In this document: in pieces, positions 24,837 through 34,356 of the stretch | Layout: every line of letters begins with the position of its first letter | Numbering within the stretch: the stretch's first letter is position 1 | NCBI GenBank assembly: GCA_009773635.1 | Contig: WSYC01000006.1 | Location: 49,688 to 113,687 of the forward strand | Source of the DNA: Beijerinckiaceae bacterium | Lineage (GTDB): Bacteria; Pseudomonadota; Alphaproteobacteria; Rhizobiales; Beijerinckiaceae | Reading direction: 5' to 3' | Length of the DNA stretch: 64,000 bases | The notes under the pieces: generated by a model | The model's input: only the letters and a program-made list of their open reading frames with translations | What the model was told of the DNA's origin: nothing | Database searches by the model: none | Position numbers and translations under genes: made by a program

Positions 24837-27605
24837 CTATTTTGCGGCCTTTTTCGCAGCCGCCTTGGGTTTGGCGGCGGCCTTGGGTTTAGTCGCAGCC
24901 TCGGGCTTTGCCGTTGCCTTGAGCTTTGCCGTTGCCATGGGTTTAGCCGTTGCCTTGGGTTTAGCCGCTGCCTTCGCGGCTGCCTTGCTGCGTGCGCCCT
25001 TTTTCGCCGCCGGAATACCGCCTGTGGCTTCGATCCGCGCCGCGATCAGCCCCAGCGCGGCCTCAAGGGTGATGTCGTCCTTGTTGGCGGTCTTGGGGAT
25101 GGTCGCGTTGACGGTCGTCCAGTTGACGTAAGCGCCGTATTTGCCGTCGCGGACGGTGATATCGCCGCCATCCGGGTGCTGGCCGACAATGCGGCCCGCC
25201 ACGGCCGCGCCGCGCCCGAACCGCTTGCCGCCGCCGGCTTCTTTCGTCGCGATGAGATCGACCGCGCGGTTCATGCCGACCGTGAACACATCGTCGGTCG
25301 CTTCGAGGTTGGCGTAGGTCTTGCCGTGCTGGACGTAAGGCCCGTAGCGCCCGATGCCGGCGAGGATCGGCTCACCCGTCTCCGGGTGCTTGCCGATTTC
25401 ACGCGGCAGCGCGAGGAGTTGCAACGCGGCGTCAAGATCGACGCTCCTGACCGTCTGCCCCTTTGCGAGCGAGGCGCGCCTGGGCTTCTCGCCCTCGCCA
25501 AGCTGGACGTAGGGCCCGAAGCGCCCGTCACGGACCGTGACTTCGAGCCCTGTCGCCGGGTCCTTGCCGAGCACTATGGTGCCGGAGGCGCCGCCTTCCT
25601 CGCCTTCTTCACCGGCTGGCACCGAGAGGGGCCGCGTGAACCGGCATTCCGGGTAGTTCGAGCAGCCGATGAACGGGCCGAGCTTGCCGAGCTTGAGCGA
25701 AAGCTGGCCGGACCCGCATTTCGGGCAGGCGCGCGGGTTCGAACCATCCGCCTTCTCGGGGAAGAGCATCGGGCCGAGGTGCTCGTTGAGCCCGTCGAGC
25801 ACGGCGGTGGTGCGCTGTTCCTTGGCGCTCTCGATCGCGAGTTTGAAATCGGACCAGAACTCGCGCAGCACCTGCCGCCAGTCGACCTCGGCGTTGGAAA
25901 TCCGGTCGAGATCGTTTTCGAGATCGGCGGTAAAATCGTATTCGACGTATTTGAGGAAGAAGCTCTCCAGAAACGCCGTGACGATGCGGCCCTTGTCTTC
26001 GGGGACGAGGCGCTTCTTCTCGATCTTGACGTATTCGCGGTCGCGCAGCACGGCCAGCGTCGCCGCATAGGTCGACGGGCGGCCGATGCCGAGCTCTTCC
26101 ATGCGCTTGATCAGGCTCGCCTCGGAGTAGCGCGGCGGTGGCTCGGTGAAATGTTGCGCGATGGCCAGCGATTTCCTGGCGATCGCATCGCCGGCAGCCA
26201 TCGCGGGGAGGCGGCGGTTTTCCTCGTCGTCATCGTCATCCGAGGTTTCGGTATAGAGCGTGAGGAAGCCGTCGAACTGAACCACCTGGCCTGTTGCGCG
26301 CAGGTCGAGTGTCCGGGTGCCAGCCTTCGCCGGGTTCTTGTCTTTTGACGCGGAAACGTCACGCGAACCGGAGGCCACTTCGCTTGTTTCCGCTATGATA
26401 TCAACCGTCGTGCGTTCAAGCCGCGCCGATTCCATCTGCGAGGCGATGGTGCGCTTCCAGATCAGCTCGTAGAGGCGGAATTCATCGTCCGAGAGCGCGC
26501 TGCGCACGGCTTTGGGGATGCGGAACGCATCCGTCGGGCGGATACACTCATGCGCTTCCTGCGCGTTCTTCGCCTTGGTGGTATAGGCGCGCGGCACCTC
26601 GGGCAGATAGCCCTTGTCGTAGCCCTTGGCGATGAAGGCGCGGACCTGCGTCCGTGCTTCGGGCGCCATATCGACGCCATCGGTTCGCATATAGGTGATG
26701 AGACCCGTGGTCTCGCCGCCGATGTCGATGCCCTCGTACAGCTTCTGCGCGATGCGCATCGTGATTGCCGGGGCAAAGCCAAGCTTGCGCGAAGCTTCCT
26801 GCTGAAGGGTCGAGGTCGTGAACGGCGGGAAAGGATGCCGGCGGGCCGGCTTCGCTTCCACGGAGGCAACGGCAAGCCTTGCCGTCTCCAGCGCGGCCTT
26901 GAAATCCTCGGCTTCCTTGCCCGAACCGATATCGAGGCGGGTGATCTTCTTGCCGTCCGCGCCGGTGAGGCGGGCCTCGAACTCCTCGCCCTTGGGCGTC
27001 GCGAGCCTGGCGACCAGCGACCAGTATTCACGCGTCACGAACCGCTCGATCTCGCCTTCGCGGTCGCAGACGAGGCGCAGCGCGACCGATTGCACGCGCC
27101 CTGCCGAGCGGGCACCGGGCAGCTTGCGCCACAAAACCGGGGAAAGCTGGAAGCCGACGAGATAATCGAGCGCCCGGCGCGCGAGATAGGCGTCAACCAG
27201 CGCCTGATCGATCTGGCGCGGATGCGCCATCGCATAGGCCACCGCATCCTTGGTGATGGCGTTGAAGGTGACGCGCTCGATCTTCTTGTCTTTCAGGACG
27301 CGGCGGGATTTCAGCGCTTCAAGGAGATGCCACGAGATCGCTTCGCCTTCCCTGTCCGGGTCGGTCGCGAGGATGACGCTGTCGGCGTCCTTTACGGCAG
27401 CGGCGATGGTGGCCATCTGCTTCGAGCCGCGCCCGTCCAGCTCCCAGATCATCGCGAAATCGTTGTCGGGATCGACCGAGCCGTCCTTGGAGGGAAGGTC
27501 GCGCACGTGGCCATACGAGGCGATCACCTCGTAGCCGCGGCCGAGATACTTGTTGATCGTCTTGGCCTTCGAGGGCGATTCGACGATGACAACGCGATTT
27601 TCCAT
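24837..27605 (-). CDS. topA: DNA topoisomerase I
   Basis: A 922-residue type IA topoisomerase that relaxes negative supercoils. TOPRIM domain at the N-terminus (VVIVESPSKAKTINKYLG, ATDPDREGEAISWH), catalytic Tyr near residue 305 in LITYMRTDG, a C4-type zinc finger (CPKCGSGQLSLKLGKLGPFIGCSNYPEC), topo C-terminal repeats (ATGLEVTVRDGRFGPYVQLGE) and a long Lys/Ala-rich tail. Residues about 404-424 (EVASGSRDVSASKDKN) are an in-frame insertion matching a palindromic repeat found elsewhere in the window. The ATG at 27605 precedes the family-standard start. Confidence 0.96.
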   Translation of the reverse strand: MENRVVIVESPSKAKTINKYLGRGYEVIASYGHVRDLPSKDGSVDPDNDFAMIWELDGRGSKQMATIAAAVKDADSVILATDPDREGEAISWHLLEALKSRRVLKDKKIERVTFNAITKDAVAYAMAHPRQIDQALVDAYLARRALDYLVGFQLSPVLWRKLPGARSAGRVQSVALRLVCDREGEIERFVTREYWSLVARLATPKGEEFEARLTGADGKKITRLDIGSGKEAEDFKAALETARLAVASVEAKPARRHPFPPFTTSTLQQEASRKLGFAPAITMRIAQKLYEGIDIGGETTGLITYMRTDGVDMAPEARTQVRAFIAKGYDKGYLPEVPRAYTTKAKNAQEAHECIRPTDAFRIPKAVRSALSDDEFRLYELIWKRTIASQMESARLERTTVDIIAETSEVASGSRDVSASKDKNPAKAGTRTLDLRATGQVVQFDGFLTLYTETSDDDDDEENRRLPAMAAGDAIARKSLAIAQHFTEPPPRYSEASLIKRMEELGIGRPSTYAATLAVLRDREYVKIEKKRLVPEDKGRIVTAFLESFFLKYVEYDFTADLENDLDRISNAEVDWRQVLREFWSDFKLAIESAKEQRTTAVLDGLNEHLGPMLFPEKADGSNPRACPKCGSGQLSLKLGKLGPFIGCSNYPECRFTRPLSVPAGEEGEEGGASGTIVLGKDPATGLEVTVRDGRFGPYVQLGEGEKPRRASLAKGQTVRSVDLDAALQLLALPREIGKHPETGEPILAGIGRYGPYVQHGKTYANLEATDDVFTVGMNRAVDLIATKEAGGGKRFGRGAAVAGRIVGQHPDGGDITVRDGKYGAYVNWTTVNATIPKTANKDDITLEAALGLIAARIEATGGIPAAKKGARSKAAAKAAAKPKATAKPMATAKLKATAKPEAATKPKAAAKPKAAAKKAAK
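26336..26396 (-). repeat. Palindromic repeat element inserted in frame in topA
   Basis: Bases ACGCGAACCGG (26361-26371) and CCACTTCG (26375-26382) equal those of the intergenic element at 47562-47668, at the same distance from each other. Flanking arms GCGGAAAC (26350-26357) and GTTTCCGC (26386-26393) are perfectly complementary though they differ from the arms of the other copies. The copy is read through in frame as part of TopA. Confidence 0.75.
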
Positions 27606-27903
27606 CACTTCCCTTTCGGCAGTCCCGCCAGCAGCAGCCTGCAAACGCGTTGAGTCCCAAGACACAAGCCCCAGGACAAAACCTGCCCGGACGCCATTTC
27701 GATGTCCGGTGTCGTCAGTCAGCCGCAATCCCGGTCGGCGCGGATAAGTGGCGAGCGGGGCGGGGTTTGTCAAATCGGGTCAAACCAGCACGCAAGGATT
27801 GTGTATACTGCATAAAATTTAGATCTTTCGAAAGTTGCTGTTTACACATTTAGGTAAGGGTTGGTTGTCGCAGTGCCTCAGGGCCTTTGAAGGAAAAGCT
27901 GGA

Positions 27904-29376
27904 ATGTTTGGGCTTGGCTCTTTTGCCGGTGATCTCTATGCCGCGCTGAAAAAAACGAACTCCATCCTTGAGATGGGTCTTGACGGCAAGATCCTCGACG
28001 TCAACGAGAATTTCCTTGGCCTCGTCGGATATTCCCTTGATGACCTTGTCGGGCGCAATTTTTCGATGCTGGTTCCGTCGGACGAACGTGACTCGGACCA
28101 ACACAAGGCGATGTGGAAGGATTTTGCCGCAGGGGTCTCGCATTTCATCGAGTGCCGCGTGGTCGCCAAGGGAGGCGACGAACTCTGGGTCTTCGGCCGT
28201 TACAATGTGGTCCTGCGCGGCAAGAAGCCGTATCGGATTTTCTTTTTCGCGACCGATGTCACGGCGGCACGGCAGGAGCGCGCCAAGAGCCAGAGCGTTC
28301 TGCAGGCTATCCGCCGTGCGCAGGCCGTGATCGAATTCACACTTGAAGGCATCGTCATCGATGCCAATGAAAATTTCCTCGATGTTCTCGGGTATTCGCT
28401 GGCGGAGATCAAGGGGCAGCATCACCGCATGTTTATCGACCCCGAGGAGGTGCGCTCCGAAGCCTATCGCGAGTTCTGGGACAAGCTGCGCGGCGGCGAG
28501 TTTCAGGCCGCCGAATACAAGCGCATCGGCAAAGGCAGCAAGGTCTGCTGGATCCAGGCGAGCTATAACCCATTGTTTGATGCCACCGGCAAGGTCATCG
28601 GCGTCATCAAGTTCGCAACCGACATTACAGATGCCAAAACCGCCCGCCTGATCCGGGCCGAGGCCCAGACCGAGGTCAACGCCGGCTTGAGGGATGTCAC
28701 CACCGCCGTGACCAGCACGAACGAGCAGGCGACCAGCGCGGCCGCCGCTGCGGTTCAGGCATCGACCAACGTCAATGCCGTTGCGGCCGGCGCGTCCCAG
28801 CTATCCTCCTCGGTGACGGAGATCAACGAGCAGGTGTCAAAAGCGCTCGAGATTTCGAACGCCGCCGTGCAGCAGTCGCAGCAGGCGAGCGAAACCATCG
28901 CCAGCCTTGTCGAGGATGCCAACAAGATCAGCCGCGTCGTCGAGCTTATTTCGTCGATCGCGAGCCAGACCAACCTGCTCGCGCTCAACGCGACCATCGA
29001 GGCGGCGCGCGCCGGCGAGGCGGGACGCGGGTTTGCGGTGGTCGCCGGCGAGGTAAAGAGCTTGGCCGCCCAGACCGCACAGGCAACCGGCGAGATCAGT
29101 TCCCATATCATGACCGTTCAGGCGTCAAGCCAGATGGCGCAGGGCGCGATCGATGCGATCTCGAACACGATTTCGAGCATCAACGGCATTTCGATCAGCA
29201 TTTCCGCCGCCGTTGAAGAGCAGGCCGCGGTGACGACGGACATGTCGCACAACATGCAGGAAGCCGCGAAGGGGGTCGAGATGATCACCCAGAGCATGGA
29301 AGAGGTCGCCCAGCTCACCGGGGACGCCAGCCATTCCGTGATGCAGATCGCGGAGGCGGCCAAGCGCGCCGCCTAG
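27904..29376 (+). CDS. Cytoplasmic methyl-accepting chemotaxis protein with two PAS domains
   Basis: A 490-residue chemoreceptor without transmembrane segments. PAS1 about residues 10-115 ([27 protein letters not shown]), PAS2 about 130-240 ([30 protein letters not shown]), then a signalling domain with the hairpin tip [33 protein letters not shown] proteins of this type often sense redox or bind haem/flavin; the cofactor is not evident here. GGAAAAGC precedes the ATG. No che genes are nearby. Confidence 0.93.
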   Translation: MFGLGSFAGDLYAALKKTNSILEMGLDGKILDVNENFLGLVGYSLDDLVGRNFSMLVPSDERDSDQHKAMWKDFAAGVSHFIECRVVAKGGDELWVFGRYNVVLRGKKPYRIFFFATDVTAARQERAKSQSVLQAIRRAQAVIEFTLEGIVIDANENFLDVLGYSLAEIKGQHHRMFIDPEEVRSEAYREFWDKLRGGEFQAAEYKRIGKGSKVCWIQASYNPLFDATGKVIGVIKFATDITDAKTARLIRAEAQTEVNAGLRDVTTAVTSTNEQATSAAAAAVQASTNVNAVAAGASQLSSSVTEINEQVSKALEISNAAVQQSQQASETIASLVEDANKISRVVELISSIASQTNLLALNATIEAARAGEAGRGFAVVAGEVKSLAAQTAQATGEISSHIMTVQASSQMAQGAIDAISNTISSINGISISISAAVEEQAAVTTDMSHNMQEAAKGVEMITQSMEEVAQLTGDASHSVMQIAEAAKRAA

Positions 29377-29480
29377 GCGGCGCTGCCCTGATTTTCCGGC
29401 ACTCCTCTTGATTTTCAAGGGGACAGCGCCCCGGCGTGCTTGCGGGAAGGGCGGGGTTAGCCTAATCCGCTAGACTTACC

Positions 29481-30428
29481 ATGAGCGCGCCATCGTCATT
29501 CGTCTTCCCGCATCGTCACCTCCTCGGGATCGAGGGGCTCTCGCGTCCCGATATCGAGGGTCTCCTCGATCTGGCGGAGGAAGAGGTCGCGATTTCGCGG
29601 CAGGTCGAGAAGAAGAAATCGAGCTTGCGTGGCCGCACGCAGATCAACCTCTTCTTTGAAGCCTCCACGCGCACGCAATCCTCGTTCGAGCTGGCGGGCA
29701 AGCGCCTCGGCGCGGACGTGATGAACATGTCGGTCGCCAATTCCTCCGTGAAGAAGGGCGAGACGCTGATCGATACCGCGATGACGCTCAATGCCATGCG
29801 GCCGGATATCATCATCGTCCGCCATCATGCGGCGGGCGCGGTGCATCTTCTGGCGCGCAAGGTGGATTGCTCGGTCGTCAATGCCGGGGACGGCGCGCAC
29901 GAACACCCGACGCAGGCGCTGCTCGATGCGCTCACCATCCGCAACCACAAGAAGCGGATCGAGGGGCTCACGGTCGCCATCTGCGGCGATATCGCGCATT
30001 CCCGCGTCGCCCGCTCGAACATCATCTGCCTGCAGGCGCTCGGGGCCCGCGTGCGGCTCTGCGCCCCGCCGACGCTGATGCCGGCTGGCGTCGAGCGCTA
30101 CGGCGTCGAGGTGTTCACGGATATGAAGAAGGCGCTTCAAGGCGTTGATATCGTGATGATGCTGCGCCTCCAGCGCGAACGGATGAACGGCTCCTTCGTG
30201 CCTAGCGTGCAGGAATACTTCCACTATTACGGGCTTGATCGCGAGAAACTCGCCTACGCCAAGGATGACGCGCTCGTCATGCACCCCGGCCCGATGAACC
30301 GGGGCGTCGAGATCGCCTCGGACGTGGCGGATGGCGCGCAGAGCCTCATCCGCGAGCAGGTGGAAATGGGCGTCGCGATCCGCATGGCGGTGCTCGAAGC
30401 GCTCGCAAGGCGGCTGCCAAATGGGTGA
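29481..30428 (+). CDS. pyrB: Aspartate carbamoyltransferase catalytic subunit
   Basis: A 315-residue enzyme making N-carbamoyl-aspartate, the committed pyrimidine step. Carbamoyl-phosphate loop [46 protein letters not shown] and [12 protein letters not shown] are intact. No regulatory pyrI is present; instead a PyrC-like gene follows two genes downstream, as in bacteria whose PyrB assembles with an inactive PyrC homologue. Confidence 0.97.
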   Translation: MSAPSSFVFPHRHLLGIEGLSRPDIEGLLDLAEEEVAISRQVEKKKSSLRGRTQINLFFEASTRTQSSFELAGKRLGADVMNMSVANSSVKKGETLIDTAMTLNAMRPDIIIVRHHAAGAVHLLARKVDCSVVNAGDGAHEHPTQALLDALTIRNHKKRIEGLTVAICGDIAHSRVARSNIICLQALGARVRLCAPPTLMPAGVERYGVEVFTDMKKALQGVDIVMMLRLQRERMNGSFVPSVQEYFHYYGLDREKLAYAKDDALVMHPGPMNRGVEIASDVADGAQSLIREQVEMGVAIRMAVLEALARRLPNG

Positions 30429-30448
30429 GGAGAGAAGTCAGGCCCATG

Positions 30449-30585
30449 CGTCATGGCCGGGTTTAGCCCGGCCATCCACGACTTGTCCGCTTCGTGCAGG
30501 CAAAGTCGTGGATACCCGGCACAAGGCCGGGCATGACGTCGGAACCATTTCCCGTTCGGCACTTCGTGCCGCCGGGAATGACAGG
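30449..30585. repeat. Large palindromic intergenic repeat, Hyphomicrobiales type, copy 1
   Basis: The outer arms CGTCATG (30449) and CATGACG (30532-30538) enclose ATCCACGACTT and AAGTCGTGGAT, with additional small hairpins (GGCCGGG / CCCGGCC). A further palindrome at 30549-30585 (CGGCA-cttcg-TGCCG) follows. The core ATCCACGACTT...AAGTCGTGGATACCCG recurs at 61199-61285. It lies between pyrB and the next gene and would be transcribed as part of the operon mRNA. Confidence 0.85.
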
Positions 30586-30599
30586 GGAGCAGGTGAAGC

Positions 30600-31118
30600 A
30601 TGAGCATGATCGAAGCCTGGTTCGGTGATCTCCTGCTGCTGCTGATGCAGCAGCCGCTCGTGCGGTGGGGCGTGGCGCTGGCCGCCTCGCTCTGGGTCTG
30701 GCTCATCGGCGACGAGGATGCGCGCTTGCGCAAATTCTACCTCTTCGCGCCGTTCCTGATCGCGGCCTTCGTGCAGTTCGGCGATGCCGTGATCCCCGGC
30801 AGCAGCAAGATATCGCAGCTTCTCGTGGTGCAGGAGGCGGCGGGCAAGATGGCGAGCCTCATCGGCCTTGGCGCGATCGTGCTGGCCGCGATCCTCGGCT
30901 TGATGCGCGGCATCGGCTTCGCGATCGGCGTCGCGGTCCTGCTTTGTGCCTATTTCGTCGAGGGCTTTGGCGCCAAGGGCGGCGAGGGTGGCTTCCCCGC
31001 GCAGGCCTTTGGCCAGCTGCTGATGCTGCTCCCCACCGTTCTCGTGGTGCTGCTGACCGCCTATGGCATCGGCGCTTCCTTCCGCCGTTTCAAAGAGCAG
31101 CGTCGTCCTTATGAGTGA
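30600..31118 (+). CDS. Hypothetical inner-membrane protein
   Basis: A 172-residue protein with about five hydrophobic segments (VRWGVALAASLWVWLIG, YLFAPFLIAAFVQFG, MASLIGLGAIVLAAILGL, FAIGVAVLLCAYFVEGFG, LLMLLPTVLVVLLTAYGIG) and a basic C-terminus. No family motif recognised. Its stop overlaps the start of the pyrC-like gene by 8 bases, so it is translated from the pyrB-pyrC transcript. A transport or scaffold role is only speculation. Confidence 0.75.
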   Translation: MSMIEAWFGDLLLLLMQQPLVRWGVALAASLWVWLIGDEDARLRKFYLFAPFLIAAFVQFGDAVIPGSSKISQLLVVQEAAGKMASLIGLGAIVLAAILGLMRGIGFAIGVAVLLCAYFVEGFGAKGGEGGFPAQAFGQLLMLLPTVLVVLLTAYGIGASFRRFKEQRRPYE

Positions 31119-32406
31119 ACACCGTCCCGTCCTGCTGACAAACGCGCGGCTGCTCGATCCGGTCACCGGACGCGAGGGGCCGGGCGGCGTATTGGTCGCC
31201 GGCGGGGTGATCCGCGATTTCGGGCATGATGTTGTCGCCGGTTCGGTGGCGGATGCCGAGATGGTCGATTGCGGCGGCAACCTCGTCGTGCCGGGGCTTG
31301 TTGATCTCCGCGCCTTCATTGGCGAGCCGGGCGAGGAATACCGCGAGACGCTGCGTTCGGCCTCCGAAGCGGCGGCGGCGGGCGGCGTGACGACCGTTGT
31401 CGCCCAGCCGAACACCTCGCCGGTGATCGATGATCCGGCAGTGGTGGATTTCGTGCTGCGCCGCGCACGTGATACCTCGATCGTCAATATCCGCGTTGCC
31501 GCCGCGCTCACCAAGGGCTGCCGTGGGCAGGAAATGAGCGAGATCGGCCTTTTGAAGGAGGCCGGTGCCGTTGCCGTCACCGATGGCGACCGCCCCGTTA
31601 CCAACGCGCAGGTGATGCGCCGCGCGCTGATGTATGCCCGCGTGTTCGACATGCCGGTGATCCACCACGTCGAGGACCCCAACCTCGTCGGCGAAGGCGT
31701 GATGAACGAGGGCGAGTTCGCAACACGCCTCGGGTTGCCCGGCATTCCGCGTGCGGCCGAAACCATCATGCTCGAACGCGATATCCGCCTCGTTGAACTC
31801 ACCGGCGGGCGCTATCACGCCGCGATGATCTCCTGCCGCGAAAGCCTCGATGTCATCCGCCGCGCCAAGCATGCCGGCCTGCCGGTGACGGCGGGGGTTT
31901 CGATCAACCATCTCACCTTGAACGAGATGGATATCGGCAGCTACCGCACGTTCCTCAAGCTCAATCCGCCGCTGCGGAACGAGGAAGACCGTCTCGCGAT
32001 GGTCGAGGCCGTCGCCGAGGGGCTGATCGACGTCATCGTCTCTGATCACAATCCGCAGGATGTGGAAACCAAGCGGCTCACCTTCGCCGAATGCGCGCCG
32101 GGCGCGATCGGGCTCGAAACCATGCTCTCCGCCGGCCTCAGACTGGTGGAAGCGGGGCAGATCAGCCTGCCGCGCCTGCTCGAAGCCATGTCCGGGACAC
32201 CGGCGAAGCTCGCCGGTCTCGACGCGGGCCGCATGGCGAAGGGCGCGCCGGCGGACCTGATCGCGCTCGATCCCGAGATGCCCTGGGTGGTTGATGCCGC
32301 AGCGCTCAAGTCGCGCTGCAAGAACACGCCCTTCGATGAAGCCCGCCTCTCCGGCAAGGTGACGATGACGATGGTTGCGGGACGCATTGTCCACACGTAT
32401 CGTTGA
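31111..32406 (+). CDS. Dihydroorotase homologue lacking metal-binding His residues (PyrC'-type)
   Basis: A 431-residue amidohydrolase of the dihydroorotase class I fold (LLDPVTG, GVTTVVAQPNTSPVIDDP, SDHNPQDVETKRL, APGAIGLETMLSAGL). The normal DxHxH motif is replaced by LVDLRAFIGEPGEE, and the HIST motif reads MISCRE, so at least three zinc-ligand histidines are missing while the late Asp (SDHNP) remains. This is the pattern of the non-catalytic PyrC' that supports aspartate carbamoyltransferase in Pseudomonas. A functional dihydroorotase would then be encoded elsewhere. Confidence 0.88.
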   Translation: MSEHRPVLLTNARLLDPVTGREGPGGVLVAGGVIRDFGHDVVAGSVADAEMVDCGGNLVVPGLVDLRAFIGEPGEEYRETLRSASEAAAAGGVTTVVAQPNTSPVIDDPAVVDFVLRRARDTSIVNIRVAAALTKGCRGQEMSEIGLLKEAGAVAVTDGDRPVTNAQVMRRALMYARVFDMPVIHHVEDPNLVGEGVMNEGEFATRLGLPGIPRAAETIMLERDIRLVELTGGRYHAAMISCRESLDVIRRAKHAGLPVTAGVSINHLTLNEMDIGSYRTFLKLNPPLRNEEDRLAMVEAVAEGLIDVIVSDHNPQDVETKRLTFAECAPGAIGLETMLSAGLRLVEAGQISLPRLLEAMSGTPAKLAGLDAGRMAKGAPADLIALDPEMPWVVDAAALKSRCKNTPFDEARLSGKVTMTMVAGRIVHTYR

Positions 32407-32454
32407 GGAAAATCGGGTCGTCGAAGACAATCTGAAGCACGCGTTGGGGGAACC

Positions 32455-33078
32455 ATGGCGGAAATTGCCTCATTTGGCTGGCTGAACGCCGCGATTGCCC
32501 TGCTCTTCGGCTATCTCTGCGGCTCGATCCCCTTCGGGCTGATCCTGACACGGCTTGCGGGCACCCAGGATATCCGCACCATCGGTTCGCAGAGCATCGG
32601 CGCGACCAACGTGCTCAGAACCGGGCGCAAGGACCTTGCCGCCGGCACGCTGTTGCTCGACGCGCTCAAGGGGACAGTTGCGGTGCTGATCGCGCTGAAA
32701 TGGGGGCAGATGGCCGGCATCCTCGCGGGGCTCGGCGCGTTCCTTGGACATCTCTATCCAGTCTGGCTGAAATTCGAGGGCGGCAAGGGGGTCGCGACCT
32801 TCATCGGCGTTCTCATCGCGCTGTGGTGGCCGGGCGTGGTGCTCTTCGGCGCGATCTGGCTCGGCATCGCGTATCTGACGCGCTATTCGTCGCTGGCGGC
32901 GCTGGTGGCCTCGCTGCTTGTGGCGGTGACACGCATCGGGCTCGATATCGGCAGCGCAATCCAGAACGGGCTTGGCGGGTTTATCGTGGTGATGGTTGCG
33001 CTGCTGTGGTGGAAGCATCAGGCGAACATCAAGCGGCTCATTCTGGGCACCGAAGGCAAGATCGGCGAGAAGGGATGA
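32455..33078 (+). CDS. plsY: Glycerol-3-phosphate acyltransferase PlsY
   Basis: A 207-residue inner-membrane enzyme transferring acyl groups from acyl-phosphate to glycerol-3-phosphate, first step of phospholipid synthesis. PlsY motifs [31 protein letters not shown], and [18 protein letters not shown] are all present among about five helices. Its stop overlaps the dprA ATG (ATGA). Confidence 0.96.
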   Translation: MAEIASFGWLNAAIALLFGYLCGSIPFGLILTRLAGTQDIRTIGSQSIGATNVLRTGRKDLAAGTLLLDALKGTVAVLIALKWGQMAGILAGLGAFLGHLYPVWLKFEGGKGVATFIGVLIALWWPGVVLFGAIWLGIAYLTRYSSLAALVASLLVAVTRIGLDIGSAIQNGLGGFIVVMVALLWWKHQANIKRLILGTEGKIGEKG

Positions 33079-34295
33079 GGGCGCCGCGCGCGATGGCGGG
33101 GCGGGCAGCGGGCATCCAGCTGAGCGATCAGCAGCGGCTCGACTGGCTCCGGCTCTCCCGCGCGGAAGGCATCGGCCCGCGCACCTTTCAGGGACTGATC
33201 AACCGCTTCGGCGGCGCGGCTTCGGCGCTCGAAAACCTGCCGTTGCTCGCGAAATCGCGCGGGCGGCACGTACGTATTCCCTCAGTGGCAGAAATCGAAA
33301 CCGAGATGCGGCAGGCCGAACGCTTCGGTGTTCGCCTGCTGGCGTCCGGCGAGGCGGATTATCCGGCGCGGCTGCTTGAAATTGACGGGCCGCCGCCGAT
33401 CCTTGGTGTCCGTGGCAATCCTGATCTCTTGCATGCGCGGGCTGTCGCCATTGTCGGTGCGCGCAATGCCTCGGCCTCGGGGCGCAAAATGGCGGCGCGG
33501 CTGGCGGCGGGGCTGGCGGAGGCCGGGTATGTCGTGGTTTCCGGCCTCGCGCGCGGCATCGATACCGATGCGCATCGCGCCAGCCTCGATCGCGGCACGG
33601 TCGCGGTGCTGGCGGGGGGGCTCGACCGGCCGTATCCGCCGGAGAATGAGGCACTTTACGCCGAGATCGCCGAGAAGGGGGCGGCGATCTCCGAGATGCC
33701 GCTCGGACTTTCCCCGCGCGGGCGTGATTTTCCGCGCCGAAACCGGCTGATTTCCGGGCTTTCGCTCGGTGTCGTCGTCGTTGAGGCTGCGCGGCGCTCG
33801 GGCTCTCTCATCACGGCGCGCATGGCGGGCGAGCAGGGCCGGGAGGTGTTCGCCATTCCCGGCTCACCCCTTGATCCGCGCTGCGAAGGGACGAACGACC
33901 TGCTGCGCGAGGGGGCGTCCATCGTCACCGGCGTGGAGGATATTCTTGGCGTGCTCGCGCCGCTTGCGGGCGAGATCGAGCGCGCGCCGATGCTCTTCCG
34001 TGAGAAGCCGGCGGTGGAAAGCGACGCTCTGTTCGAGGAATGGGATGCGGCATCCGGGCAGGCCGAGGGGGCACTTTCCAGCTATGCGAGCGAAGATGAA
34101 GAGCCACCGGGTGACACTCTCGCGCCAGAACTACGGCTTCTGGCGCTGATGGCGGTGGACCCGGTCGAGATCGATCTGCTGGCACGGATGAGCGGGCTGC
34201 CGGCACGGGCTGTGCAGGAGGCCTTGATCGAACTCGAGATCACCGGCGCGATCACCCGCCACCCTGGCAATCGGGTGGCGCGGGCTATCAGCTAG
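33075..34295 (+). CDS. dprA: DNA-processing protein DprA
   Basis: A 406-residue protein that loads RecA onto incoming single-stranded DNA during transformation. N-terminal HhH-like region ([20 protein letters not shown]), Rossmann core with [28 protein letters not shown], and [27 protein letters not shown], then a C-terminal winged-helix ([26 protein letters not shown]). ATG at 33075 overlaps plsY; MAGRAAG at 33093 is an alternative. The TAG stop coincides with the start of a CTAG-bounded repeat. Confidence 0.96.
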   Translation: MRAPRAMAGRAAGIQLSDQQRLDWLRLSRAEGIGPRTFQGLINRFGGAASALENLPLLAKSRGRHVRIPSVAEIETEMRQAERFGVRLLASGEADYPARLLEIDGPPPILGVRGNPDLLHARAVAIVGARNASASGRKMAARLAAGLAEAGYVVVSGLARGIDTDAHRASLDRGTVAVLAGGLDRPYPPENEALYAEIAEKGAAISEMPLGLSPRGRDFPRRNRLISGLSLGVVVVEAARRSGSLITARMAGEQGREVFAIPGSPLDPRCEGTNDLLREGASIVTGVEDILGVLAPLAGEIERAPMLFREKPAVESDALFEEWDAASGQAEGALSSYASEDEEPPGDTLAPELRLLALMAVDPVEIDLLARMSGLPARAVQEALIELEITGAITRHPGNRVARAIS

Positions 34296-34345
34296 AGTAT
34301 CCGCCCGCCAAGTGGGTACCGGTTGGCGGAAAAAGCGGATGTGGA
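34292..34345. repeat. CTAG-bounded palindromic repeat after dprA
   Basis: CTAGAG at 34292 is followed by ATCCGC, AAGTGG, CCGGTT and GCGGAT in the order found in the reverse complement of the 47562-47668 element. The arms ATCCGC (34299-34304) and GCGGAT (34335-34340) pair perfectly. The TAG inside the initial CTAG is the stop codon of dprA. Confidence 0.7.
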
Positions 34346-34356
34346 TGCTCCGGATT

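Noticed and set aside
24837-25020. Lys/Ala-rich repeats at the 3' end of topA considered as a foreign or misassembled segment
   Set aside because: Basic Lys/Ala tails are common at the end of alphaproteobacterial TopA and the frame is intact.
26690-26760. A break in topA suspected because of the unusual insert
   Set aside because: The frame is continuous and all catalytic and zinc motifs are present; the insert is in frame.
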